From CAVVYV01 sp963752585 (GTDB lineage Bacteria > Actinomycetota > Thermoleophilia > Solirubrobacterales > 70-9), in NCBI GenBank assembly GCA_963752585.1, contig CAVVYV010000002.1:1-27207 (forward strand): DNA of 27,207 nucleotides, in the 5' to 3' direction. Of the stretch, positions 6,867 through 13,612 are shown piece by piece. The stretch's first letter is position 1, and every line of letters begins with the position of its first letter. The notes below the pieces were generated by a model. The model was not told the origin of the DNA, did no database searches, and saw only the letters and a list, made by a program, of their open reading frames with translations. The translations under genes were made by a program, and so were the position numbers.

Positions 6867-7919
6867 ATGACCAAGGAGAAGAACAAGCTGTCCCGCTTCG
6901 CGACGCGGCTTGGGATCGCGGGGATCGCCCTGGCGGCGACGCTCGGGATCGCGGCATGTGGCGACGACGACGACGGCGGTAGTGGTGGCAGCGGCGGTGG
7001 CGGTGGAAACATCGACCTGGTCGCCTATTCGACGCCACAGCAGGCGTTCGAGGAGGGGATCATTCCCGCCTTCCAGGACACCTCGGGGGGCGAGGGCGTC
7101 GAGTTCTCGACCTCGTTCGGGTCCTCCGGCGATCAGCGCCGGGCCGTCGAGGCGGGCCAGGCGGCGGACTTCCTCGACCTCTCGCTGGAGCCCGACATGA
7201 CCGCCCTGGTCGAGGCGGGGAAGGTCCCCGAGGACTGGAACGCCGGTCAATACAAGGGGATCATCACCGACTCGGTCGTGACCCTCTCGGTGCGCCCCGG
7301 CAACCCGGAGAACATCCAGAGCTGGGAGGACCTGGTCACCGGCGACGTGGAGATCATCACTCCGAACCCGGCGACCTCGGGCGGCGCGAAGTGGAACATC
7401 ATGGCCGCCTACGGCTCCCAGATCAACCAGGGCCGCTCAGAGCAGGAAGCGCTGGACTTCGTCGCGCAGATCTTCGAGAACACCTCCGTTCTCGACGACA
7501 GCGCCCGCGACTCCCTGCAGACGTTCGCCAGCGGCAAGGGCGACGTCCTGATCGGCTACGAGAACGAGGCCCTCCAGGCTCAGGACGAGGGGATCGAGCT
7601 CGAGTTCGTCATCCCTGAACAGACGATCCTGATCGAGAACCCCGGCACGGTCACCACCGAGGCCCAGGACCCGGAGGCGGCGCAGGCGCTGCTCGACTTC
7701 ATCCTCAGCGATGAGGGACAGCAGATCTTCGCCGACTACCACTACCGGCCGGTGATCCCGGCGGTGCTCGAGCAGAACAGGAACGCGTTCCCGGAGGTCC
7801 CGGGCCAGTTCACGATCGCCGACTTCGGCGGTTGGGGCAAGGTCGACGATGAGTTCTTCGACGACGAGTCGGGGAAGGTCACCGAGATCCTGCGCGAGCA
7901 GGGGGCACCGACCGAGTAG
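6867..7919 (+). CDS. sbp: Sulfate-binding lipoprotein of the sulfate ABC transporter
   Basis: Extracytoplasmic sulfate (thiosulfate) receptor that feeds the CysTWA importer. The ATG at 6867 follows a good Shine-Dalgarno (AAAAGGAAG). The signal peptide has basic residues, a hydrophobic core and the lipobox IAAC with Cys31, so it should be a membrane-anchored lipoprotein, as expected in a Gram-positive cell. A low-complexity acidic/Gly-Ser linker (DDDDGG..GGGGG) follows. Mature motifs match the Sbp/CysP family: LVAYSTPQQAFEEGIIPAF, TSFGSSGDQRRAVEAGQAADF, WEDLVTGDVEIITPNPATSGGAKWN, GKGDVLIGYENEAL and the C-terminal FTIADFGGWGKVDDEFF. Length 350 residues is normal. First gene of an operon; the next gene starts 21 bases downstream. 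Sulfate rather than another oxyanion is inferred from family motifs and the CysT/W/A partners. Confidence 0.93.
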   Translation: MTKEKNKLSRFATRLGIAGIALAATLGIAACGDDDDGGSGGSGGGGGNIDLVAYSTPQQAFEEGIIPAFQDTSGGEGVEFSTSFGSSGDQRRAVEAGQAADFLDLSLEPDMTALVEAGKVPEDWNAGQYKGIITDSVVTLSVRPGNPENIQSWEDLVTGDVEIITPNPATSGGAKWNIMAAYGSQINQGRSEQEALDFVAQIFENTSVLDDSARDSLQTFASGKGDVLIGYENEALQAQDEGIELEFVIPEQTILIENPGTVTTEAQDPEAAQALLDFILSDEGQQIFADYHYRPVIPAVLEQNRNAFPEVPGQFTIADFGGWGKVDDEFFDDESGKVTEILREQGAPTE

Positions 7920-7940
7920 GGGAGCGACGAGCGGCTTGAG

Positions 7941-8786
7941 ATGACACCTCCGCCCGCCGACACAGCGGTAGCGACCCCGCCGAAGGTGGGCTTCCGAGCC
8001 CCCTTCGGCGGGGAGGTGCTCACCCGCGGAATCGTGCTCACCTGGCTGAGCCTGATCGTCCTGATTCCGCTCGGCGCGGTCGTCCTTCGTTCGACGGACG
8101 ATGGCATGAGCGCGTTCTGGAACGCGATCTCCGAACCCGAGGCGGTGGCGGCGATCAGGCTGACCTTGATCGCGTCGCTGATCATCGTCGCGATCAACGC
8201 GGTGATGGGAACGCTGATCGCCTGGGTGATGGTGCGCGACGACTTTCGTGGCAAGCGCCTGGTCAACTCGATCATCGACCTGCCGTTCGCGCTGCCGACG
8301 ATCGTCGCCGGCCTGACGCTGCTCGCCCTCTACGGCGAGGACTCGCCGGTCGGGATCAGCGTCACCTACACCAGGATCGCGGTCGGCCTGGCGCTGTTGT
8401 TCGTGACCCTCCCATTCGTGATCCGAGCGGTGCAGCCGGTGCTCCACGAGATCGACGAGGAGATGGAGGAGGCCGCCGCCTCGCTCGGCGCGAAGAACAC
8501 CCGGATCTTCCGCAGCATCATCCTCCCCAACCTGACCCCGGCGATCGTCGCCGGCTGTGCCCTCGCCTTCGCCAGGGCGATCGGCGAGTTCGGCTCCCTG
8601 GTGCTGATCACCGGCAACATCCCATTCGACACCCAGGTCGCCTCCGTCTACATCTTCGGCCGGATCGAGAGCGACAACACGACCGCCGCCGCGGCGGTGT
8701 CGGTGCTGCTCCTCGTGATCGCGGTCCTCGTCCTCTTCGCCCTCAACCTGTTCGTTCGCTGGAGGAGCCGTCATGAGCGCGCCTAG
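7941..8786 (+). CDS. cysT: Sulfate ABC transporter permease CysT (CysU)
   Basis: One of two membrane subunits of the sulfate importer; 281 residues. About six transmembrane segments can be seen, starting around residues 30-52 (IVLTWLSLIVLIPLGAVVL), then about 70-95 (RLTLIASLIIVAINAVMGTL), 110-135 (SIIDLPFALPTIVAGLTLLAL), 145-165, 195-225 and 240-275. The cytoplasmic EAA loop that docks on the ATPase is EEMEEAAASLGAKNTRIFR followed by SIILPNLTP. The signature LPFALPTIVAGLTL is typical of CysT. The TAG at 8784-8786 lies inside the start of cysW (14-base overlap), so the two permeases are translationally coupled. The ATG at 7941 has only a weak GAG-containing Shine-Dalgarno. Confidence 0.93.
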   Translation: MTPPPADTAVATPPKVGFRAPFGGEVLTRGIVLTWLSLIVLIPLGAVVLRSTDDGMSAFWNAISEPEAVAAIRLTLIASLIIVAINAVMGTLIAWVMVRDDFRGKRLVNSIIDLPFALPTIVAGLTLLALYGEDSPVGISVTYTRIAVGLALLFVTLPFVIRAVQPVLHEIDEEMEEAAASLGAKNTRIFRSIILPNLTPAIVAGCALAFARAIGEFGSLVLITGNIPFDTQVASVYIFGRIESDNTTAAAAVSVLLLVIAVLVLFALNLFVRWRSRHERA

Positions 8787-9657
8787 CCCGCTCGCCCGCT
8801 ACGGCATGCGCGGCTTGGCGCTCTTCTACCTGGGCGCGCTCCTGGTGATCCCCCTGGGGATGATCTTCTTCCGGACCTTCGAGGACGGGCTCCAGGCACC
8901 GCTCGACGCGGTCACCAGCTCGGACGGGATCCACGCCTTCTGGATGACGATCGTCTGCGTCGGGATTGCGGTGCCGCTGAACACGATCTTCGGGGTGCTC
9001 TGCGCCCTGATGCTGGTGCGCCAGAGATTTTTCGGAAGGGGGCTGATCAACTCTGTGATCGACCTTCCCTTTGCCGTCTCGCCGGTCGTGATCGGGCTCT
9101 CGCTGTTCCTGATCTACGGCACGGACGGCCTGTTCGGCGGACCGCTCGCAGACGCCGGCATCCAGATCATCTTCTCGACCCCTGGCCTGGTGCTCGCCAC
9201 CGTCTTCGTCTCGCTTCCCTTCGTGGTCAGGGAGGTGATGCCGGTGCTTCAGGAGATCGGCACGGACCAGGAGCAGGCCGCCCAGACGCTTGGCGCGTCG
9301 CCCTGGCAGACCTTCTGGCGGGTCACCCTCCCCTCGATTCGGTGGGGGGTCACCTACGGGGTGGTGTTGGCGACCGCCCGGGCCCTCGGGGAGTTCGGCG
9401 CGGTCAGCGTCGTCTCCGGAAAGATCTCCGGACAGACCGAGACCCTGCCGCTCTTCGTCGAGAACGAGTACACCAACTTCAACCTCGCGGGCGCCTACGC
9501 GGCGGCGATCGTCCTCGCCGTCCTCGCCCTCGCGGTCCTCTTCAGCATGAACTACCTGCAGCGGCGGTCTCGAAAGAGCGAGGCCGGCGGAGACGACGCG
9601 GATGCGACGCCAGGGACCGGCGTGCTCGTTCCACATCCGATCGAAAAGGAGGCCTGA
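8773..9657 (+). CDS. cysW: Sulfate ABC transporter permease CysW
   Basis: Second membrane subunit of the sulfate importer; 294 residues. About six hydrophobic segments are visible, beginning with LALFYLGALLVIPLGMIFF (residues about 15-33), then around WMTIVCVGIAVPLNTIFGVL, VIDLPFAVSPVVIGLSLFLI, PGLVLATVFVSLPFVV, VLATARALGEFGAVSVV and AAAIVLAVLALAVLFSM. The EAA loop is DQEQAAQTLGASPWQTFWR then VTLPSIRWG. VIDLPFAVSPVV and ARALGEFGAVSVVSGKI are strong CysW signatures. It overlaps the end of cysT (ATG 8773, after a GGAGG at 8761-8765). A polar C-terminal tail of about 35 residues, rich in Gly/Asp, follows the last membrane segment; this may vary between species. It ends just before cysA. Confidence 0.93.
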   Translation: MSAPSPLARYGMRGLALFYLGALLVIPLGMIFFRTFEDGLQAPLDAVTSSDGIHAFWMTIVCVGIAVPLNTIFGVLCALMLVRQRFFGRGLINSVIDLPFAVSPVVIGLSLFLIYGTDGLFGGPLADAGIQIIFSTPGLVLATVFVSLPFVVREVMPVLQEIGTDQEQAAQTLGASPWQTFWRVTLPSIRWGVTYGVVLATARALGEFGAVSVVSGKISGQTETLPLFVENEYTNFNLAGAYAAAIVLAVLALAVLFSMNYLQRRSRKSEAGGDDADATPGTGVLVPHPIEKEA

Positions 9658-9658
9658 C

Positions 9659-10651
9659 ATGGCCATTGAGGTCAAAGACGTGACCAAGCGGTTCGGAGAC
9701 TTCGTCGCCCTCGACGACGTCTCGATCAAGGTGCCGGACGGCGGCCTCACCGCGCTGCTCGGTCCGAGCGGCAGCGGCAAGTCGACGCTGCTTCGGGTGA
9801 TCGCGGGGCTCGAGCAGCCCGATCAGGGCAGCGTCCTGATCGAGGGCGAGGACAACACCGGGACCCGCGTTCAGGACCGAAACGTCGGCTTCGTCTTCCA
9901 GCACTACGCCGCCTTCAAGCACATGACGGTGTTCGACAACATCGCCTTCGGGCTGAAGATCAGGGGCAAGGGCAGTGGCGCGATCCGGGAGCGGGTCACG
10001 CAGCTGATCGACCTCGTCCACCTCACCGGGTTCGACCGGCGCTTCCCCAACCAGCTCTCCGGCGGACAGCGCCAGCGGATGGCGCTGGCCCGGGCGCTTG
10101 CGGTGGAGCCGCGGGTGCTGCTGCTCGACGAGCCGTTCGGCGCCCTGGACGCCAAGGTGCGCGAGGAGCTGCGCACCTGGCTGCGCCGCCTCCACGACGA
10201 GGTCCACGTGACCACGATCTTCGTCACCCACGATCAGGAGGAGGCGATGGACGTCGCCGAGCAGATCATCGTCATGAATGACGGTGCGGTCGAGCAGTCA
10301 GGAGAGCCGCGCGACCTCTATGAGAACCCGGCCTCGGAGTTCGTGATGGCCTTCGTCGGGCCGGCCCACCGGCTCGGCGAGGCGTGGGTGCGCCCGCACG
10401 ACGTCGAGGTCCGCCACGAGCCGAACGGGCAGACGATCGAGGCGCTGATCGACCGGATCGTCCATCTCGGCTTCGAGGTGCGGGTGGAGCTCACCCTCGA
10501 GGGCGGCGAGCACTTCTCTGTCCAGCTGACCCGAGACCAGGTAGAGGAGCTGGAGCTGGCCGAGGGGCAGATCGTCTTCGTAAGGCCTCGCGCCAGCAGG
10601 ACCTTCGACTCTGGCGCGCCCGCGCCCGAGACCGAGCTGGAGACGGCCTAG
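9659..10651 (+). CDS. cysA: Sulfate ABC transporter ATP-binding protein CysA
   Basis: Cytoplasmic ATPase driving sulfate import; 330 residues. The ATG at 9659 was chosen over an in-frame ATG at 9602 because AAAAGGAGG lies just upstream and the family start (MAIEVKDVTKRFGDF) fits. Walker A GPSGSGKST is at residues 35-43, the Q-loop Gln at 81 (FVFQHYAAF), the ABC signature LSGGQRQR at 133-140, Walker B VLLLDEP at 153-159, the D-loop GALD and the switch His191. The QHYAAFKHMTV segment and the later FVGPAHRLGEAWVRPHDVEV are typical of CysA. The C-terminal regulatory domain (about 235-330) is shorter than in some relatives but present. Only one base separates the cysW stop from the ATG. It is the last gene of the operon and converges on the rrf2 gene. 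Confidence 0.95.
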   Translation: MAIEVKDVTKRFGDFVALDDVSIKVPDGGLTALLGPSGSGKSTLLRVIAGLEQPDQGSVLIEGEDNTGTRVQDRNVGFVFQHYAAFKHMTVFDNIAFGLKIRGKGSGAIRERVTQLIDLVHLTGFDRRFPNQLSGGQRQRMALARALAVEPRVLLLDEPFGALDAKVREELRTWLRRLHDEVHVTTIFVTHDQEEAMDVAEQIIVMNDGAVEQSGEPRDLYENPASEFVMAFVGPAHRLGEAWVRPHDVEVRHEPNGQTIEALIDRIVHLGFEVRVELTLEGGEHFSVQLTRDQVEELELAEGQIVFVRPRASRTFDSGAPAPETELETA

Positions 10652-10672
10652 GGAGGGTTCCGATCGAGAGGT

Positions 10673-10760
10673 GCTGAGCGAGCCGGCAGGCCATCATCGG
10701 GTCCGCGTCGCCGAGGACGACGGCTAACGCTGACTCCAGGCTTCGGCCGGCTCGCTCAGC
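10673..10760. repeat. 15-bp perfect inverted repeat between convergent cysA and rrf2
   Basis: GCTGAGCGAGCCGGC at 10673-10687 is exactly reversed as GCCGGCTCGCTCAGC at 10746-10760, with a 58-base spacer. The right arm lies inside the last codons of rrf2 (encoding ELSEPA); the left arm is in the 3' region after cysA. There is no T-tract, so a simple bidirectional terminator is not obvious. It could be a long-loop termination structure or the remnant of a duplication/inversion of the rrf2 end. Confidence 0.6.
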
Positions 10761-11179
10761 TCCCTCACCTCGGCGGGAAGTTTTCCGCTGACCACGTCGG
10801 CGAGGGTCACCCGGTCCATGATCGCGCGGAGGTTGGCGCGGACGGCGATCCAGACGTTCTGCAGCGGCTCCGCCCCGCCCTGGTAGTGGAGGCTCTCGGG
10901 AGCCTCGCCGCGAACCGTCGCCAGCGGTCCCTCGACGGCGCGGACGATCTCGGCGAGGACGATCTCGTCGGCCGGCTTCGCGAGCCAGTAGCCGCCCTGC
11001 GCTCCCCGGCGGCTGGCAATGATCCCGACATGTTTGAGCTCGCCGAGGATGTTCTCGAGGAATTTGAGCGGGATCCCCTGCGCCTCCGAGATGGCCTCGC
11101 CTTTGATCGGATCGTCGCCGGCGGCCGCCAACTCAACCGCCGCCCGGACCGCATAGTCGACCTTGGCCGAGATCCTCAT
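10724..11179 (-). CDS. Rrf2-family transcriptional regulator without cysteines
   Basis: DNA-binding winged-helix regulator of 151 residues. The start MRISAKVDYAVRAAVELA, followed by GIPLKFLENILGELKHVGIIASRRGAQGGYWLAKPADEI, is the standard Rrf2 helix-turn-helix and wing. The C-terminal half contains IVLAEIVRAVEGPLATV and a helix LQNVWIAVRANLRAIMDRVTLADVV. There is no cysteine at all, so it cannot bind an Fe-S cluster through cysteines as IscR, NsrR or RsrR do; it resembles the CymR type, which controls sulfur uptake together with cysteine synthase. The gene is transcribed towards the sulfate operon and lies 18 bases after a tRNA-Lys gene, with which it probably shares a transcript. That it regulates the sulfate genes is an inference from position and family. 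Confidence 0.88.
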   Translation of the reverse strand: MRISAKVDYAVRAAVELAAAGDDPIKGEAISEAQGIPLKFLENILGELKHVGIIASRRGAQGGYWLAKPADEIVLAEIVRAVEGPLATVRGEAPESLHYQGGAEPLQNVWIAVRANLRAIMDRVTLADVVSGKLPAEVRELSEPAEAWSQR

Positions 11180-11196
11180 CGCGCGGCAAACTCTAG

Positions 11197-11269
11197 TGCG
11201 CCCCCCGGGACTCGAACCCGGACCGCCGGCTTAAAAGGCCGGAACTCTAGCCTGTTGAGTTAGGGGCGC
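11197..11269 (-). tRNA. tRNA-Lys (anticodon TTT)
   Basis: The minus strand folds into a full cloverleaf of 73 bases. The acceptor stem GCGCCCC pairs with GGGGCGC, with discriminator A at 11197. The D arm is ACTC...GAGT. The anticodon stem CCGGC/GCCGG holds the loop CTTTTAA, with anticodon TTT at 11235-11233. The T arm is CCGGG-TTCGAGT-CCCGG. The 3' CCA is not encoded. The gene lies 25 bases after purH and 18 bases before rrf2 in the same direction, so it appears to sit inside a protein-coding transcript and would be released by tRNA processing. Confidence 0.96.
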
Positions 11270-11294
11270 CGCCGAATTCTGGCAGCGCCTCGGG

Positions 11295-12905
11295 CTAGTG
11301 TCGGAAGTGGCGGCGCTTGGTGAAGACCATCGCGACGCCGGCCGAGTCGCAGGCCTCGATCACCTCGGCGTCACGCACCGAGCCGCCCGGCTGGATCACC
11401 GCGGTGGCGCCGACGTCGATCGCCGCCTGCGGCCCGTCCGCGAACGGGAAGAACGCGTCGGAGGCGATCACCGATCCGGCCAGCAGCGTCTCGGCATCCG
11501 GGCCCCTGGCCTCCTTCGCCTTCTCGATCGCAAGCCGCACCGAATCCACCCGGCTCATCTGGCCGGCGCCGATCCCGAGGGTGGCGCCCCCACGCGCAAG
11601 GACGATCGCGTTCGAGCGGACATGGCGGACGACCCGCCAGGCGAACAGCAGGTCCTTCCACTGTTCGTCCGTCGGCTGGGTCTTGGTCGGCACCTCCATC
11701 AGCTCCCGCGGCTCCGGGGTGCCGTCGGCGTCCTGGACCAGGATCCCGCCCCGCACCCGCTTGATGTCCGGCTCGATCTGGTGATCGCGCCGCTCGGTTT
11801 CCTCGAGAATCCGGATCGCCTCCTTCTGCTGGAGGACCTCGAGCGCGCCGTCCTCATAGGCGGGGGCGATCAGGACCTCGATGAACTGCTTGTGAAGTCG
11901 CTCCGCAAGCGGCTTGTCCACCGGCCGGTTGAGCGCGACGACGCCCCCGAACGCCGACGTCGGGTCACAGGCGAACGCCGCCTCGTAAGCGGCGGCGATC
12001 GACTCAGCCTCCGCGACCCCGCAGGGATTGTTGTGCTTGACGATCACGCAGCCGTCGCCCTCGAGGTCGGTGAGCAGGCCCCGCGCCGAGTTCAGATCGA
12101 GGACGTTGTTGAACGAGAGCGGCCGGCCGTGCAGCTTCGCGACCCGAGAGAGCACGTGCGAGCGAGCCCGCGGCTCCACGTAGAGCGCCGCGCGCTGGTG
12201 CGGGTTCTCGCCGTAGGAGAGATCGAGCTCCTTCTCCCAGGCGGTCACCCAGTACGTCGGCAGCGCCTCATAGCGGCGTCCGAACCAGCGGCTGATCGCG
12301 GCGTCGTAGCGGGCGGTGTAGGCGAACGCCTCGTTCGCGAGCCAGTGCCGGGTCGCGGCGGAGAGTTCACCCGTCTCCTCGAGCTCGCTCAGCACCGCGT
12401 CGTAGCTCTCGGGCCTGACAAGGACCGCGACGTAACGGTGGTTCTTGGCGGCGGCCCGGATCATCGTCGGGCCGCCGACGTCGATGTTCTCGATCGCCTC
12501 CTCCTCGGGCACGTCGATGCGAGCGACGGTGCGCTCGAACGGATAGAGGTTCACGCAGACCAGGTCGATCTCCTCGATCTCGTGCTCGCGGAGGGTGGCC
12601 GCGTGCTCGTCGTTGTCCCGAATCGCCAGCAGTGCCGCATGCAGGTTCGGATGGAGGGTCTTCACCCGCCCGTCGAGGATCTCCGGGAAGCCGGTCAGGT
12701 CCTCGACCCCCCGCACCTCGACCCCGGACTCGCCGAGGACCGATTGGGTGCCCCCGGTCGAGACGATCTCCACCCCCAGCCTGGCGAGCCCCGCGGCGAA
12801 GTCGGCGACCCCGGTCTTGTCGGAGACCGAGATCAGCGCCCGGCGCACCGGCAGCGACTCGCCGGCCGGCTCCGGAGCGATCTCTGAGGTGGGCCTGGTC
12901 GACAC
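11295..12905 (-). CDS. purH: Bifunctional AICAR transformylase / IMP cyclohydrolase
   Basis: Catalyses the last two steps of de novo purine synthesis: AICAR plus 10-formyl-THF to FAICAR, then ring closure to IMP. It has 536 residues, full length. The N-terminal cyclohydrolase domain shows ALISVSDKTGV (residues 23-33), STGGT, GRVKTLHP (79-86), VCVNLYPF and IDVGGPTMIRAAAKN (141-155). The transformylase domain shows LSYGENPHQRAALY (229-242), PLSFNNVLDLNSA, the catalytic KHNNPCG (290-296), DPTSAFGGVVALN, IGAGQMSRVDS, SDAFFPFADG and the typical end RHFRH. The start is a GTG at 12905; no clear Shine-Dalgarno precedes it. It follows purN after a 43-base gap and precedes the tRNA-Lys gene. Confidence 0.97.
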   Translation of the reverse strand: MSTRPTSEIAPEPAGESLPVRRALISVSDKTGVADFAAGLARLGVEIVSTGGTQSVLGESGVEVRGVEDLTGFPEILDGRVKTLHPNLHAALLAIRDNDEHAATLREHEIEEIDLVCVNLYPFERTVARIDVPEEEAIENIDVGGPTMIRAAAKNHRYVAVLVRPESYDAVLSELEETGELSAATRHWLANEAFAYTARYDAAISRWFGRRYEALPTYWVTAWEKELDLSYGENPHQRAALYVEPRARSHVLSRVAKLHGRPLSFNNVLDLNSARGLLTDLEGDGCVIVKHNNPCGVAEAESIAAAYEAAFACDPTSAFGGVVALNRPVDKPLAERLHKQFIEVLIAPAYEDGALEVLQQKEAIRILEETERRDHQIEPDIKRVRGGILVQDADGTPEPRELMEVPTKTQPTDEQWKDLLFAWRVVRHVRSNAIVLARGGATLGIGAGQMSRVDSVRLAIEKAKEARGPDAETLLAGSVIASDAFFPFADGPQAAIDVGATAVIQPGGSVRDAEVIEACDSAGVAMVFTKRRHFRH

Positions 12906-12948
12906 CGGAGGCCGAGTCTAGGGGCGGCGGACGGCGGAGGACAAGCTG

Positions 12949-13578
12949 TCAGCCCTCCGGCGCCGGGTCGATGTGGACAAGCCGCGGGTTGTCGGCGTCG
13001 ATCCGCACGCGGCCCGCGGCGATCATCCGGATCGCCTCCGGCAGCAGGGTGTGCTCGGTCGCGTGGACCAGCTCCTCGGTTTCGTCCCAATCCCGGCTGG
13101 GCGGGACCTCCACCGGCCGCTGGAAGATGATCGGACCCGAGTCGACGCCCTCGTCGACGAAGTGAACGGTGACCCCCGTGACCTTCGAGCCGTGGTCGAG
13201 CGCCTGTTGGACCGCCTCCAGTCCTGGGAAGGCGGGCAGGAGAGCCGGGTGGACGTTGATCACCCGCCCTCGGAACCGCTGCACGAACGCCGGCGAGAGC
13301 AGCTGCATGTATCCCGCCAGCACCACCAGATCCACCTCTCGCTGCTCGAGCCAATCGCCGATCGCTCGGTCGCGCTCCTCCCGGTCCTCGTGATCCGAGG
13401 CGGCGAAGACGGCGGTCTCGACGTCGGCCCGCCGCGCTCGCTCCAGCGCCTGCGCCTCGGGCTTGTCCGAGATCGCGCCCACCACCTCGATCCCGTCAGT
13501 GCCGTGGAGCTGGTCGAGGATCGCCTGGAGGTTGGTCCCGCCCCCCGAGGCAAGGACGGCGATGCGGAACGAGCTCAC
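12949..13578 (-). CDS. purN: Phosphoribosylglycinamide formyltransferase (GAR transformylase 1)
   Basis: Transfers formyl from 10-formyl-THF to GAR, the third step of purine synthesis. I chose the GTG at 13578 because AGGA lies 7 bases upstream and FRIAVLASGGGTNLQAIL is the usual N-terminus; an in-frame ATG at 13596 is the alternative. With GTG the protein has 209 residues, normal for the family. Motifs: ASGGGTN (phosphate binding), VVLAGYMQLLSPAFVQRFRGRVINVHPALLPAFPG (catalytic Asn and His in NVHP), and VTVHFVDEGVDSGPIIFQRPV (catalytic Asp in the DEGVDSG loop). It starts 34 bases after the purF stop and is followed by purH, so purF-purN-purH form one unit. Confidence 0.95.
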   Translation of the reverse strand: MSSFRIAVLASGGGTNLQAILDQLHGTDGIEVVGAISDKPEAQALERARRADVETAVFAASDHEDREERDRAIGDWLEQREVDLVVLAGYMQLLSPAFVQRFRGRVINVHPALLPAFPGLEAVQQALDHGSKVTGVTVHFVDEGVDSGPIIFQRPVEVPPSRDWDETEELVHATEHTLLPEAIRMIAAGRVRIDADNPRLVHIDPAPEG

Positions 13579-13612
13579 CCGCGCATCCTGTCGCATCCTG
13601 GAGTGCGCCAGG

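Noticed and set aside
7437..8774. A 445-codon - strand open frame opposite sbp and cysT
   Set aside because: Antisense to two well-supported transporter genes; highly charged repetitive composition.
11189..11198. ACTCTAGTG near rrf2, shared with the palindrome at 6740-6748, as a common Rrf2 operator
   Set aside because: The copy overlaps the 3' end of tRNA-Lys and similar ACTCTAG also occurs in the tRNA body, so the match is not independent evidence of an operator.
11298..12887. A 529-codon + strand open frame opposite purH
   Set aside because: Antisense shadow of purH, which is complete and conserved.
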